From Isoperla grammatica (Eukaryota; Arthropoda; Insecta; Plecoptera; Perlodidae), in NCBI GenBank assembly GCA_945910005.1, contig OX246749.1:35490116-35554115 (forward strand): a DNA stretch of 64,000 nucleotides. The letters run 5' to 3'. The notes beneath the pieces were generated by a model. The model did no database searches. It had not been told where the DNA came from and saw nothing but the letters and a program-made list of their open reading frames with translations. Within the stretch, counting starts at the first letter, position 1, and the number at the start of each line of letters is the position of its first letter. Below are positions 53,461 through 64,000 of this stretch, in pieces. Both the position numbers and the translations under genes were made by a program.

Positions 53461-54877
53461 CAGAGGCGGACTGGCAGGTACGGAACTACGGAAACCCGTA
53501 CGGGGCCCCCCCGGGTGGGGGCCCCCTTGAGGGCCACCACCTAACCCCTGAAAATATCTTACGCTATATAGATTATGAAACAATAGTAATACGAGCAGAA
53601 TGTGTATCTTATGTCAGTGAAAAGGGATATTAACTATGTAGAAGTGCTACAGAGATGTCCACTTTCCTCTTTAGAGCTTACGTTTTTATAGTTTTGCTTG
53701 AAATATAAAACATGCCAGTGCTGGAAATTTATTTAGTTTAATTTTTAAAGTAGTGTTCACAGTTCAACATGTTGTCCCACATGCTTATCGTCGTTTATCG
53801 ATTTTTAAACGTGTTTATAAGCGTTTTAAACAAATTATAGGAAACATAATAGTTTGAAATATCCAACTGCCAGTGTTGGGAAAGTTCTTTCCTTAATTTA
53901 GTTTTAACAGCGGTGTTCACAGTTCAATAATATGTTGTTCGACACACCTATCATAATTTATTGATTTTTACACGAGTTTATATGCGTTCTAAACAAAGGA
54001 ATAGGAAACGAGAACCCTCAAGATTTCTGCTCGCTAGCTCGCTACTTAAAAGTGACTTATGATAGTTTGCGTGTAAACTTTGTTATATCTGATAGTACCA
54101 TTTTGCCCATTTATAATAGCTATAGGCTCAGTAAAAATGAAATAGTTTTCAAGTCGTATGTCATTACAAAACCACCATCCATAAAATAGCAGACTGACAA
54201 ATCGGGCTGATCGCGTGTCTATAACCGTTCAAAATTTAAAAAGGCGACTTTTGTGGCAAAAATAATATATCCATCAGCGCATACTGAAATCCGATCCAGC
54301 GCAGCACTGAGTTATAAGATTACTTCTCAAATGACGGGATCGAACTCCTATCCTAGACCCATGATGTAAGGGATTATCAATGCAATATTGACTTTAGTTT
54401 CATTGTTTTTCATGATAGGATTTCGCCTCAAAACGCGTTTTAGACCACTAAGCATCATGCAGGGCCGAAAATTGTTTCGCCTTCGGCGACATTGCCTCCG
54501 GCGGCAGGGGCTTTGCCCCGGACCCCAGCTACATCCCGCTCCCTCGTTGCGAGTACAAATTACACGATGCGAGTGGACAACTAGTAGTCGATTTATTTTG
54601 TAGAAGGTTGGGAAACAATGTTTTGAAATATACAACTGCCAGTGCTGGGAAAGTTTCTTCTTCAAAAGTGGTGTTCACAGCTCAACACGTTGTTCAACAT
54701 ATCATCATTTATCGATTTTTAAACGTGTTTATATGCGTTCCAAACAAAATAATAGGGTGAAAAATTTTCGCCTCCGGCGGCTGGGGCTTCGCCCCAGACC
54801 CCTTAAAGCTTCGCCAAGTCCCGGGGCCCCTAGGATCCTTTTCCGTACGGGGCCCTTACCCCCCCAGTCCGCCTCTG
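53461..54877. mobile_element. hAT-like element with exact 8-bp duplication, 1.4 kb
   Basis: Ends CAGAGGCGGACTGG and CCAGTCCGCCTCTG. CCCATGGC occurs exactly at 53453-53460 and 54878-54885. Subterminal GTACGGGGCCC and GGGCCCTTACC stretches, then internal GGCGGCAGGGGCTTTGCCCC and CGGCTGGGGCTTCGCCCCAG hairpins. Two long partial repeats (GCCAGTGTTGGGAAAGTTCT and GCCAGTGCTGGGAAAGTTTC regions) show internal duplication. No transposase is seen. Confidence 0.9.
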
Positions 54878-54885
54878 CCCATGGC

Positions 54886-55100
54886 ATTATAAAACTCTGA
54901 CACATTCACATCGCAACAACGGAAAACACATTTCAATTTGTATGTTTGTATTTGTATTTGATTTGTCTTTTTCCTTGTGTACCTGGTGACCTGTAGGTCC
55001 ATGGTTGTTTTATTAGGCTGCAGAGGGCTGTATATTGTGGACCTAAATCAGCCTTCTCGCCTCCGGGCGAAAAAATACCAATAAATAATAATAATAATAA
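54886..55100. other. No gene seen; ends in (AAT)n
   Basis: Short flank with TTTGTATTTGTATTTG and AATAATAATAATAA. Confidence 0.4.
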
Positions 55101-55104
55101 TTTT

Positions 55105-56075
55105 GGTTGTTTGGTAACCTTTATTGAATTATTTGGAATATTGAAGCAAAACTAACATACCCTCGTTTTTCAATCACAAAAAAACACCAACAATTAAGCT
55201 AGCTTAAACACATGTAGTTTTTAGCTTCGGTAATAGATTATGAAATAATCTATGTCGAAATAGTGAGCGAGTGAGTGAGTGAGTGAGTGAGTGAGTGAGT
55301 GAGTGAGTGGCGAGTTGTGTTCAATGTTTGATAACAATGACGGTGACGATAATGATCGATAGTTGTTTGTGAATGGTTTTTTCCATAAGTTAACTTTATT
55401 GTTATTTATTTTCAAGTTGGCTACTGTATGTGGCGTATTTAACGGTGTACATTTTAATAATAGTTGCATTTGCAGATGTTTAACAATGCCCCTGTGGTTC
55501 ATGTGAATCTTTGCTAGTCTACAATTTCATTTACTGACAAGGCATCTATTGTTTATGTTGTTTATGGTAAATTGTTGTATACATTTTAATTCACCATCAT
55601 TGTTTTTATTTATATATTGTTTTATTGGTACATTTTTAATGGTATCTAATTCCCATATAATATAAAACTGATTTTCAAAGTCATGATTTGACCTTTGATA
55701 TGCGTTTGAGTCGCAAAACTGATCATATTACAATATGAAGAGTTAATGTTAGTAAATAACTATTATCTCATTTCTGTTTATATGACATTGAATCACTTCA
55801 TCGTCACCGTCATTGTTATCAAACATTGAACACAACTCTGCCACTCACTCACTCACTCACTCACTCACTCACTCACTCACTCACTCACTCACTCACTCAC
55901 TATTTCGACATAGATTATTACATAATCTATCACCAAAGCTTAAAACTACATAGGTTTAATTCACGTGTTTACTAACTCAATTTCTGGTGTTTTCTGTAAT
56001 TCAATCACGATGGTATGTAAGTTTTTCTTCAATATTCAAAATAATTCGATAAAAGTAACAAAACAACCAAAAAGT
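55105..56075. mobile_element. Foldback element with mirrored GAGT/ACTC runs
   Basis: Arms of about 250 bp: left TTTTGGTTGTTTGGTAAC, TAGATTATGAAATAATCTAT, (GAGT)n and GTTGTGTTCAATGTTTGATA; right TATCAAACATTGAACACAAC, (ACTC)n, ATAGATTATTACATAATCTA and the end TAACAAAACAACCAAAA. The loop is about 450 bp of AT-rich DNA. The mirrored microsatellites differ in length (about 50 and 63 bp). Confidence 0.8.
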
Positions 56076-56099
56076 GAGTTTTTAAATAATTTCAACTGT

Positions 56100-56400
56100 T
56101 ACCAATTACCATTATCTTTATGGGTCATCTCTGCGGAATGTCAATAGTCGTTGACCCTTGTTGAGTAGCCGACTTGATGTAAACTTGGCCGTCCCGTCTT
56201 TAAAGCTCAATACTTTTTTAATGGTTCCAGCACTTACATGGAAATTTGAGCACTAGCCAGCACTAACGTAGCACTTACCGTTAAATGATAGTGAATGGGT
56301 TGGCTGTTTTGGGCGGGCCATCTTGACACACGCTGGGGGAAGAGCGCGGCGGAGAAGTTTACCTGCCTCAGTGCAATCTTTCCCTGGCAGACTTTAGACT
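56100..56400. other. No gene seen before the 70-bp array
   Basis: Mixed sequence with GGGCGGGCCATCTTGACACA; no exon argued. Confidence 0.4.
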
Positions 56401-56406
56401 ATGATA

Positions 56407-58002
56407 GCAGCGGTATCCGAACCAAATCCGACGTTGTACCGACGCCGTTTTACGGCTCAAATACATCTCTAACCTAGCAGCGGAATCCGAACCAAAACCA
56501 ACGTGGTACCGACGCCGTTTTACGACTCAAATACATCTATAACCTAGCAGCGGAATCCGAACCAAATCCAACGTGGTACCGACGCCGTTTGACGACTCAA
56601 ATACATGCCTAGCCTAGCAGCGGAATCCGAAACAAATCCAACGTGGTACCGACACCGTTTGACGACTCAAATACATGCCTAGACTAGCAGAGGAATCCGA
56701 AACAAATCCAACGTGGTACCGACGCCGTTTGACGACTCAAATACATGCCTAGACTAGCAGAGGAATCCGAAACAAATCCAACGTGGTACCGACGCCGTTT
56801 GACGACTCAAATACATGCCTAGCCTAGCAGCGGAATCCGAAACAAATCCAACGTGGTACCGACGCCGTTTGACGACTCAAATACATGCCTAGCCTAGCAG
56901 CGGAATCCGAAACAAATCCAACGTGGTACCGACACCGTTTGACGACTCAAATACATACCTAGACTAGCAGCGGAATCCGAACCAAATCCAACGTGGTACC
57001 GACGCCGTTTGACGACTCAAATACATGCCTAGCCTAGCAGCGGAATCCGAAACAAATCCAACGTGGTACCGACGCCGTTTGACGACTCAAATACATGCCT
57101 AGCCTAGCAGAGGAATCCGAAACCAATCCAACGTGGTACCGACGCCGTTTGACGACTCAAATACATGCCTAGCCTAGCAGCGGAATCCGAACCAAATCCA
57201 ACGTGGTACCGACGCCGTTTGACGACTCAAATACATGCCTAGCCTAGCAGAGGAATCCGAAACCAATCCAACGTGGTACCGACGCCGTTTGACGACTCAA
57301 ATACATGCCTAGCCTAGCAGCGGAATCCGAAACAAATCCAACGTGGTACCGACGCCGTTTTACGGCTCAAATACATGCCTAGACTAGCAGAGGAATCCGA
57401 AACCAATCCAACGTGGTACCGACACCGTTTTACGACTCAAACACATGCCTAGACTAGAAGCGGAATCCGAACCAAATCCAACGTGGTACCGACGCCGTTT
57501 GACGACTCAAATACATACCTAGCCTAGCAGCGGAATCCGAAACAAATCCAACGTGGTACCGACGGCGTTTTACGACTCAAATACATACCTAGCCTAGCAG
57601 CGGAATCCGAAACAAATCCAACGTGGTACCGACGGCGTTTTACGACTCAAATACATACCTAGCCTAGCAGCGGAATCCGAAACAAATCCAACGTGGTACC
57701 GACGGCGTTTTACGACTCAAATACATACCTAGCCTAGCAGCGGAATCCGAAACAAATCCAACGTGGTACCGACGGCGTTTTACGACTCAAATACATACCT
57801 AGCCTAGCAGCGGAATCCGAATCAAATCCAAGGTGGTACCTACGCCGTTTTACGATTCAAATCCTAATTTAGTGTAGCAGCGGAATCCACGTTAAATACA
57901 ACGTTGGACCAACGTTGGATTGGCGTCGGTAATCGAAGAAAAATTTCCCGCCGTTGCACGCCACAAATACAACGTCGTTCCGACGCAGCTGTTCTACTTG
58001 GG
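56407..58002. repeat. 70-bp tandem array and CCCAAGTAGAACAG terminus
   Basis: About 21 units of 70 bp carry CGGAATCCGAAACAAATCCA, ACGTGGTACCGACGCCGTTT and GACTCAAATACATGCCTAGC. Subtypes occur in blocks (GACGGCGTTTTACG type at the right). The array is followed by palindromic CGTTGGACCAACGTTGGATT and the terminus CTGTTCTACTTGGG ending at 58002, inverted relative to the one at 47181. Confidence 0.9.
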
Positions 58003-58190
58003 AAGAGTGAAGCGTCGTATTAGTGGCGACTGGTTGGTTGGTTGATTGATAAGACTAGGAGAGATGACCTTCGGCAGATCCGGGTGGATTAAGTAATATG
58101 TGTTTGTTATTGTTAAATGTTGAGTGAGCTGAGGTTCGCTTTGGGTGGGTAAGTGGGTTTCTGGCTTTTTTTTCAGAACTGGACAAGAAT
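58003..58190. other. No feature seen
   Basis: Flank outside the terminus at 58002. Confidence 0.4.
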
Positions 58191-58194
58191 GACG

Positions 58195-58420
58195 TCGTTT
58201 AATTTTATTTTTATTTCATTTTATGTTTATTTTTTTTTAGTTTTTTTAGTTTTTTTTTCATTATTTTTATTTGTTTTTATTATTTTTTATTTCTTTTTTT
58301 GTTATTTTTTTATTTATTTTTTTTTATTTCGTTTTGTTTCGTTTTCATTTCATTTCATTTCATTTCATTGCATTTTATTTTATTTTATTTCATTTTACTT
58401 TACTACTTATTACAGAAGAA
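58195..58420. repeat. T-rich low-complexity sequence
   Basis: TTTTTATTT and CATTT pentanucleotides. The Phe-rich 95-codon frame is a by-product. Confidence 0.85.
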
Positions 58421-58554
58421 TGGCTAACACTATAGTTTAAATAGTGTACGACAAGCGAACGAAGCTCTGGATGTTGCCATAAACGATTGTGAATGATGCT
58501 TTAGCAACCTACTTTCTGCGCCATAGATGATTTAATAATAAAAGCACAATACAA

Positions 58555-58895
58555 AATAGATGATTTTCAAAATTGGCGTAGAACCTTTGGACGAAGTTAA
58601 TTACGGAAGCTATTACTATTAAGGTATTTGCAAGGTATTTGGTATTTGATTACGGTCTTCAAAATCGTCAATCACAACAATGTACAACAATAATTACAAA
58701 TGCACTTTGACATAAAATTTGGAAACTAGTTGTTATTGTTGGACATTGTTGTCATTGCCGATTTAGAAGACCGTTACCAACTCTATTTAAGGGTCCTAGA
58801 TCAATTTTGAAAAATACTTTTTTCATAATAGATCTAGAGGGCCGTGATTAACTCTATCCAAGGGTCCTAGATCAATTCTGAAAGAAACTATTTAA
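58555..58895. mobile_element. GGACCCTTAGATAGAGC foldback MITE
   Basis: AATAGATGATTTTCAAAATT on the left, AACAATGTACAACAATAATTACA in the middle, then two right-end copies (GGGTCCTAGATCAATTTTGA and GGGTCCTAGATCAATTCTGA). The doubled right end suggests an insertion or duplication. Confidence 0.6.
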
Positions 58896-58899
58896 TCTA

Positions 58900-59475
58900 C
58901 AATCGTCGTAATATTTTATAAATCAGTTTCATAGTGAGAGATATTAAAATAAATGAACACAAGAATAATGCAAGTTTCAATTGTAGTCGTAAAATAAGGT
59001 ATTATTAAAAACACATTAATAATATTTACATAATGCATTTGCAACATTTTAATCGGATAAAGAATTGCGCACAACTTTACTACCTACTTAAGACAAAAGT
59101 TTATTGTAGTCAATTATAATATTATTACCTCGATGGCGTATAGTGAAAACGTAATTATAAACACGTTAATAATATCTTCCTCATTATCGTGTGGTATAAT
59201 GTTCTATAATGTTCTTGTCTATCTTGAAGGTCTAAGCGAGGTTACAGTGTGGCGTATCTTCAATTCCTGGTCCTGACGTCACCCCCCCCCCCTCCCGGCT
59301 CGTAGATTAGATTAAGATTAAACACTGCTTCGAGGCTGCAAATGGGCCATAACTGCCCGGAGCCAACCTGTCCCAACCTCCCCCCACCCCACCCCCCCCT
59401 CATCCCTTCATATCCCTCATTCATCATATCCTCATTCACCAGTTCAAGTTTTGTGACGTTGCTTGTAAGAAGCCT
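58900..59475. other. No gene; poly-C at about 59281-59293
   Basis: AT-rich, then a C-rich stretch near 59280 and 59380-59400. Nothing coding is recognised. Confidence 0.45.
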
Positions 59476-59479
59476 ATTG

Positions 59480-59495
59480 CAGTGTTTGTTTCGGT

Positions 59496-59570
<75 letters not shown>

Positions 59571-59571
59571 C

Positions 59572-59610
<39 letters not shown>

Positions 59611-59759
59611 TGTATGTATGTATTTATTTATCTATCTATTTATTTATTTATTTATTTATTTATGTATCTATTTATTTATTTATGTATTTATTTATTTACT
59701 TATTTATTTATGTATTTATTTATTTATTTATTTATTTATGTATTTATTTATTTATGTAT

Positions 59760-59794
<35 letters not shown>

Positions 59795-59867
59795 TGTATT
59801 TATTTATTTATGTATTTATTTATTTATTTATTTATTTATGTATTTGTTTATTTATTTATTTATCTAT

Positions 59868-59903
<36 letters not shown>

Positions 59904-60003
59904 TGTCTATCCTATTCAGTTATAAAAACTGATTTACAATTAGGAGGACCTTAAACAAAACTAAGCTATGCAAACAAGTAATGAAATCATAAATTACAAT
60001 TAA
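59480..60003 (-). mobile_element. LINE-like 3' end with about 400 bp TTTA tail
   Basis: The complement of AACTGAATAGGATAGACATT and of TTGCATAGCTTAGTTTTG lies at 59905-59975. The TTTA run to its left (59480-59900) is the reversed (TAAA)n tail of the family at 18165 and 45925, expanded about tenfold. ATGT and TCTA variants are scattered in the run. Long Phe-Ile-Tyr-Leu frames are translations. Confidence 0.8.
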
Positions 60004-60033
60004 AACTACGTGAATCGCGGGGTCCTTGCATAC

Positions 60034-60605
60034 TTTTACTTTACTTTATTGTAATTAAGGCCAGTGTAGGGCACAATGCCCTCTTTAGTAGCCTGATGAG
60101 TGATGAATGATAACGAGGAGGAGAGGAGGGGGAGCCCGGTACCGGCACGTAGCCTACTCCTGTCGAAAAGTACCAAGGGAACCATCAGCTTTAATGATGA
60201 ATGATAACGAGGAGGGGAAGCCTGGTACCGGCACGTAGCCTACTCCTGTCGAAAAGTACCAAGGGAACCATCAGCTTTAATGATGAATGATAACGAGGAG
60301 AGGAGAAGGGGAAGCCTGGTACCGGCACATAGCCAACTCCTGTCGAAAAGTACCAAGGGAACCATTGGCTTTACGTCCCATCCGAAGGGACGGTGTAGTT
60401 TTTACCAGTCATATAGGTTCCTCCACTAACCTGGACTGTTGACGAGAAGAACGAAGCTTTTGAACCCTCTAACCTGCTCTAACCAACGGTAACACTAGTG
60501 TTTCATAAGAGAGTGGTCACCCATCTACCTCCTGACCTAGCCCGAGGATGCTTAGCTTCGTTGTTCGTATGGGAACCGGCTAAGCGACCGCGGCTAAACC
60601 AGTGG
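60034..60605 (-). mobile_element. 5S rRNA-derived SINE with internal triplication
   Basis: The minus-strand copy ends in the 5S-like head near 60505-60600 (complement of GGTGACCACTCTC-type C box, TAAGCATCCTCGGGCTAGGT and TTCCCATACGAACA). The tail is at 60034-60100. About 95 bp including GGTACCGGCACGTAGCC occurs three times (60130-60345). Confidence 0.85.
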
Positions 60606-61140
60606 AGAATAAGTTAGGTCAGTTCTTGCATTCAACGCTGATAAGGGAACTCCAAGTTAAAGATCACTGGACTCCACGTTGAGATAAGCTATTTAGTGCA
60701 ACAGGTCGTTGTAGGACAGTAAGTATGCATCAACATCTTACGCTGCCAAGTCTTTGAGTTTTTACTCTTAGTCCTTTAGCCAGGGTTATATGAGTTCATT
60801 TATATGTTGGGTCGGGTAAAGTTACCCCATACGAAAGTATTCTGATGCTTACGACACAGCCGAGTCCAAGGTGACAACTTAATTTTCTACTTCGCACCAT
60901 CTAATCTAAACAGATCCATTGGAGATAATTTAACACCTTCTGTTGGTTACCTGTAACGGTGGGTGTGGCCAAACCGCCTGTGCACTCGACTAAGCCGAAC
61001 CATGATGCATTTACGAATGTGTGAAAGAACGTAAGGTATCTGTTGATTTTCTTATAATTGGCGCGGTTGAAAGAAAGAGGCAGTACTAGACAATGACCTG
61101 GGATCGGTATGCGAATACTTTCGTTGGGTGAAGTGTATAT
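60606..61140. other. No gene; sequence between SINEs
   Basis: Moderate-GC sequence without open frames or recognised repeats. Confidence 0.45.
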
Positions 61141-61142
61141 TT

Positions 61143-61906
61143 TATTATTTTATTTTATTGTAATTAAGGCCAGTGTAGAGTGGGTCAGTGGCCTTACTTA
61201 AGAACAAGAAAATCAGTTGATCTTTCGTCGGTCTTGGCATTTCACAAATGATGTACACCCCCACTACCTGGCTAGCACAAACATGAGACGAAATCCCCGA
61301 ATTCATTACCAGAAGCCATAACAGAAATTCAACCATGCGCACATTTCTTGGAAACCCAATATCCAGTCAAATAGTAGGTGTCCACACAACAAACGATTAC
61401 ATTTTATTACTTTTTGACAGTTCGAACCCAACAAATTCAAGGAAACTGTGGTCGCACTCGGGGTGTAGAAACAACTTATTATAAATGCAGTGAAACAAAA
61501 TATGCCCTGCGGCGTTCTCAGCTTTGCTACGGACAAAGATTAGGGCACCATGCCCTCTTTTAGCCTGATGAATGATAATGAGGAAGGGAGGAGGGGAAAC
61601 CTGGTACCGGCACGTAGCCTACTCCTGTCTTAAAGTACCAAGGGGACCATCGGCTTTACGTCCCATCCGGCGGTGTAACTTTGACCAGTCACACCGGTTC
61701 CTCCACTAACCTCGACTGCCGAGCAGTTGACGAGAAGAACGAAGCTGTTACACAAGCTTTTGAACCCTCCAATCTGCTCTAACCAACGGTAACTAGTGTT
61801 TCAGAGGAGAGTGGTCACCCACCCCTCTCCTGACCTAGTCCGAGGTTGCTTAACTTCGATGTTCGGTGAAAACCGGCTAAGCAACCGCGGCTAAACCGTT
61901 GGCTAA
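61143..61906 (-). mobile_element. 5S rRNA-derived SINE, tail split by an insertion
   Basis: The tail GTAATTAAGGCCAGTGTAG (61160-61180) is separated from the rest by about 360 bp. The remainder (61540-61906) holds the body and the complete 5S-like head (complement of GGTTGCTTAACTTCGATGTT). The inserted block includes the repeat shared with 41583-41835. Confidence 0.8.
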
Positions 61907-61911
61907 CCCTC

Positions 61912-61976
61912 CTACTTTACTTACGTACTTAATTGTAATTATTGCCAGTGTACGGCACAATGCCCTCTTTAGCCTC
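61912..61976 (-). mobile_element. 5S-type SINE tail fragment
   Basis: TTAATTGTAATTATTGCCAG and GCACAATGCCCTCTTTAGCC, a reversed tail joined directly to the head of the next, plus-strand copy. Confidence 0.75.
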
Positions 61977-62312
61977 AACGGTCTAGCCGCGGTCGCTTAG
62001 CCGGTTCCCATACGAACACCGAAGTTAAGCAACCTCGGGCTAGGTCAGGGGTGGATGGGTGACCACTCTCCTCTGAAACACTATAGTTACCGTTGGTAAG
62101 AGCAGATTGGAGGGTTCGAAAGCCTCGTTCTTCTCGTCAACTGCTCGGCAGTCCAGGTTAGTGGAGGAACCTATATGACTGTTCAAAGTTACACCGTCCT
62201 TTCGGATGGGACGTAAAGCCGTTGGTCCCCTTGGTACTTTTCTACAGGAGTAGGCTACGTGCCGGTACCAGGCTTCCCCTCCTCCCTTCCTCATTATCAT
62301 TAAGCCTCCTAG
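61977..62312 (+). mobile_element. 5S rRNA-derived SINE, best head
   Basis: The head (61977-62075) reads like a 5S rRNA gene: CACCGAAGTTAAGCAACC matches the A-box region, CTCGGGCTAGGTC the intermediate element and GGATGGGTGACC the C box. A body follows with GAAACACTATAGTTACCG, CCTTTCGGATGGGACGTAAA and GTGCCGGTACCAGGCTTCCC, ending at TCATTATCATT. The 5S-type internal promoter places it in the 5S-derived (SINE3-like) class. Confidence 0.9.
61985..62075 (+). promoter_or_regulatory. 5S-type internal pol III promoter of the SINE
   Basis: Within the SINE head the three type-1 pol III elements appear in order: A box (AAGTTAAGCAACC), intermediate element (TCGGGC) and C box (GGATGGGTGACCAC). Spacing is near that of a 5S gene. 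Activity is not shown. Confidence 0.6.
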
Positions 62313-63150
62313 TTCTGCATGGTCCCTAATTATGGCGGATCAAGTTTTGAAGTTTGCGTTGTTTAAGTAATAGGGAATATGCATGTTAATTTTTGTCGTC
62401 GTTACCAAATTAATGACGATGTTATGAAGTCAAAAATATTTCATTTTCCCATTTTCGTAAATATTTTCATTCAAGAAAGTGAGCTGAAAATTTCACAAAT
62501 AATTATGGCGGGAAAAACAGGTCATGACGTCAGAACTGACTAACATCAATCAGCCTATCACACAAAGATAATCAAAGATTGTATTTGTGCCGAATATTTC
62601 ACTCAAATTAGAGTATTTATAGTATTATTTGGTTCTATAATGAATAATAATTATTTGCAACAATTAATATACACAATTAACATGATTATTTGTAATAATG
62701 AAACATTATTTCAGTGAATTATAGGTTTGTGAAGAGATCGGACAACAATGAATACGTTGTCTTTCCGATAATTGTCTAGTGTTGCAAGGCGGTGATTGGC
62801 AAACACATTCATACACAGTGATGTTTACTCAGTTATGACGTAACCATCCGTTTCACGATAAAAGCCCGGGAAAGAAGAAACGTTATACTTTGTAACGTTA
62901 TAAAAATCAAACTGTGACGTTTTGAAGTGCGAAAAGTAGTTTGCCGGTATTTGTAGATGAGGGCCTGTCAACTTCACATGATCGAACCAATATCGGGAAA
63001 TGTGGTATATTCCCTATTGTACCATAAGCATCATCATTTCTATTATAGCATCAAGCATTATTTATGCAACCATTATAATAATGTACTTGTCAAATATTAT
63101 GATTTATAGAAACCCATATACATGAATAATAAAAACATGAAAATATTCCT
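62313..63150. other. No gene or clear repeat
   Basis: AT-rich. No open frame over 60 codons and no recognised element. Confidence 0.5.
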
Positions 63151-63152
63151 AT

Positions 63153-63503
63153 GAAGGGTACCTCTACATCAAAAACCGCAGAAAAGTACCATTTTTTAAT
63201 TTTATTTTAAGAATGCATCTCGAAAATCTGAGTCAACAGTGTTTTGTAAGCCCTACAGACTGAATGAAATATTATAACCATTAACAGAGTTATTTTGATT
63301 ATAAAATGGATCATTAGAAATAAATTTAAATCAAAACAAAACCCATACTGATCATGATGTAAAACACAACTTAGAGCATTCAGTATGTAGGGCTTACCAC
63401 ATCACAGTGCGCTGTTGATTCAGATTTCCGATTTCGAAGCCTGTTAGATGTAATTTAAAAATGAAAATTTTTCTGGTTTTTGACGTAGAGGTACCCTTCG
63501 CTC
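63153..63503. mobile_element. GAGCGAAGG/TTAA MITE
   Basis: GAAGGGTACCTCTACATCAA on the left, inverted GACGTAGAGGTACCCTTCGC with TC and TTAA on the right (63504-63507). The arms include CAAAAACCGCAGAAAA, AAGCCCTACAGACTGAATG and its mirrored CATTCAGTATGTAGGGCTTA. The left TTAA and GAGC are lost. Confidence 0.75.
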
Positions 63504-63509
63504 TTAATT

Positions 63510-64000
63510 TATCATCATATACATATATACCATTCATTGTTGTTAGAGATGAGTTGGCTTGGTGGTGTGAGTTGACTTACCTTTGATGAAACTGATAATC
63601 AGCAACATTTTCGATCTGTCGACAAAAATGTTCGTTTTTGCTCTTTGAGAATAGCGACAACTTTGAGAAAACGAAAGTTTATAATTCACGCAAATACATA
63701 ACTATTTATACTTATAAAGAAATATTCAAAATTTGAATGTAGTTGCACTTTCTTTAAACACTCGTATTTTAAAAACGGGTGATAATCATTTATTTTAAGT
63801 TTTTAAATTTTCTCAAATTTCCAGTTATTAAATTTGATTTATTATTTCGAACACTTTCATTAACCAATCTTCAATGAAATATGAATTAATGAATTTATAA
63901 TGTTTAAAAAATTAGAACCACACGTTTTAACAACACCGTTTTGAAATTCTTTTTTCAAGTTCAAAAGTTTAAATTTCACAATTTATAAAAACTACTACAA
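63510..64000. other. No feature seen
   Basis: Very AT-rich. No repeats or frames that can be supported. Confidence 0.5.

Noticed and set aside
59342..59932. 196-codon frame as a membrane protein
   Set aside because: Translation of the TTTA tail of a LINE-like element preceded by C-rich sequence.
61977..62075. Genuine 5S rRNA gene
   Set aside because: Only the internal promoter region is similar; the 3' half is replaced by the SINE body and several copies share the same fusion.

Overview
This is a window of animal nuclear DNA that is almost entirely repetitive. It is AT-rich, has no operons or bacterial-type genes, and carries many mobile-element and satellite families, including SINEs with RNA polymerase III-type internal promoters. 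A marine invertebrate, possibly a deuterostome such as an echinoderm or hemichordate, fits the 5S-derived and tRNA-derived SINEs, the many short foldback elements and the frequent TAGGCCTA-like words. That placement is an impression, not a demonstration. No complete host gene is visible. Most open reading frames are translations of repeats. Only two short stretches look like possible host exons: a first coding exon with a GTGAGT donor on the minus strand (17530-17716) and a terminal exon behind a good acceptor on the plus strand (32990-33234).

Layout. 0-10 kb: a CATG-rich 270-bp tandem block (2157-3290), several foldback MITEs, a hAT-type MITE with a perfect 8-bp target duplication (5775-6148) and a tRNA-type SINE (6549-6800). 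10-21 kb: palindromic MITEs, a hAT-like element with a nested insertion, a nested stack at 16195-17503, the candidate minus-strand exon, a short-unit minisatellite and an assembly gap of 200 N (19679-19878). 21-30 kb: a MITE amplified internally into a five-unit array, two long foldback elements, a cluster of related MITEs, a 5S-type SINE and an orphan element with 29-bp terminal repeats and a 7-bp target duplication. 30-36 kb: a Harbinger-like MITE, a palindrome in (TA)n, a GC-rich 50-bp minisatellite, the candidate terminal exon, nested MITEs and a 5S SINE interrupted by a TTAA element. 36-42 kb: a 128-bp tandem-core family present as long and short arrays with a shared 3' tail, interrupted by a 630-bp palindrome flanked by TTAA and, in another copy, by a TA-flanked element that itself holds a hAT-like element. 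42-47 kb: SINEs, MITEs, homopolymer runs and microsatellites. 47-58 kb: two tandem arrays (124 bp and 70 bp) lying just inside inverted CCCAAGTAGAACA termini 10.8 kb apart, with a 115-bp array, a hAT-like element and a foldback element between them. 58-64 kb: MITE relics, a LINE-like 3' end with a hugely expanded TTTA tail, and a cluster of 5S rRNA-derived SINEs.

The elements are connected mainly by nesting: several insertions can be read exactly because the interrupted repeat is known from other copies, giving target duplications of TTAA, TA, TTA, 7 bp and 8 bp. The features most worth following are the 5S SINE cluster, the tandem-core family with its stable tail, the possible 10.8-kb element with internal arrays, the internally amplified MITE, and the (TA)n palindromes carrying a degenerate hammerhead-like motif. 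Family names are inferences from termini and target duplications, because no transposase domain is visible anywhere in the window.
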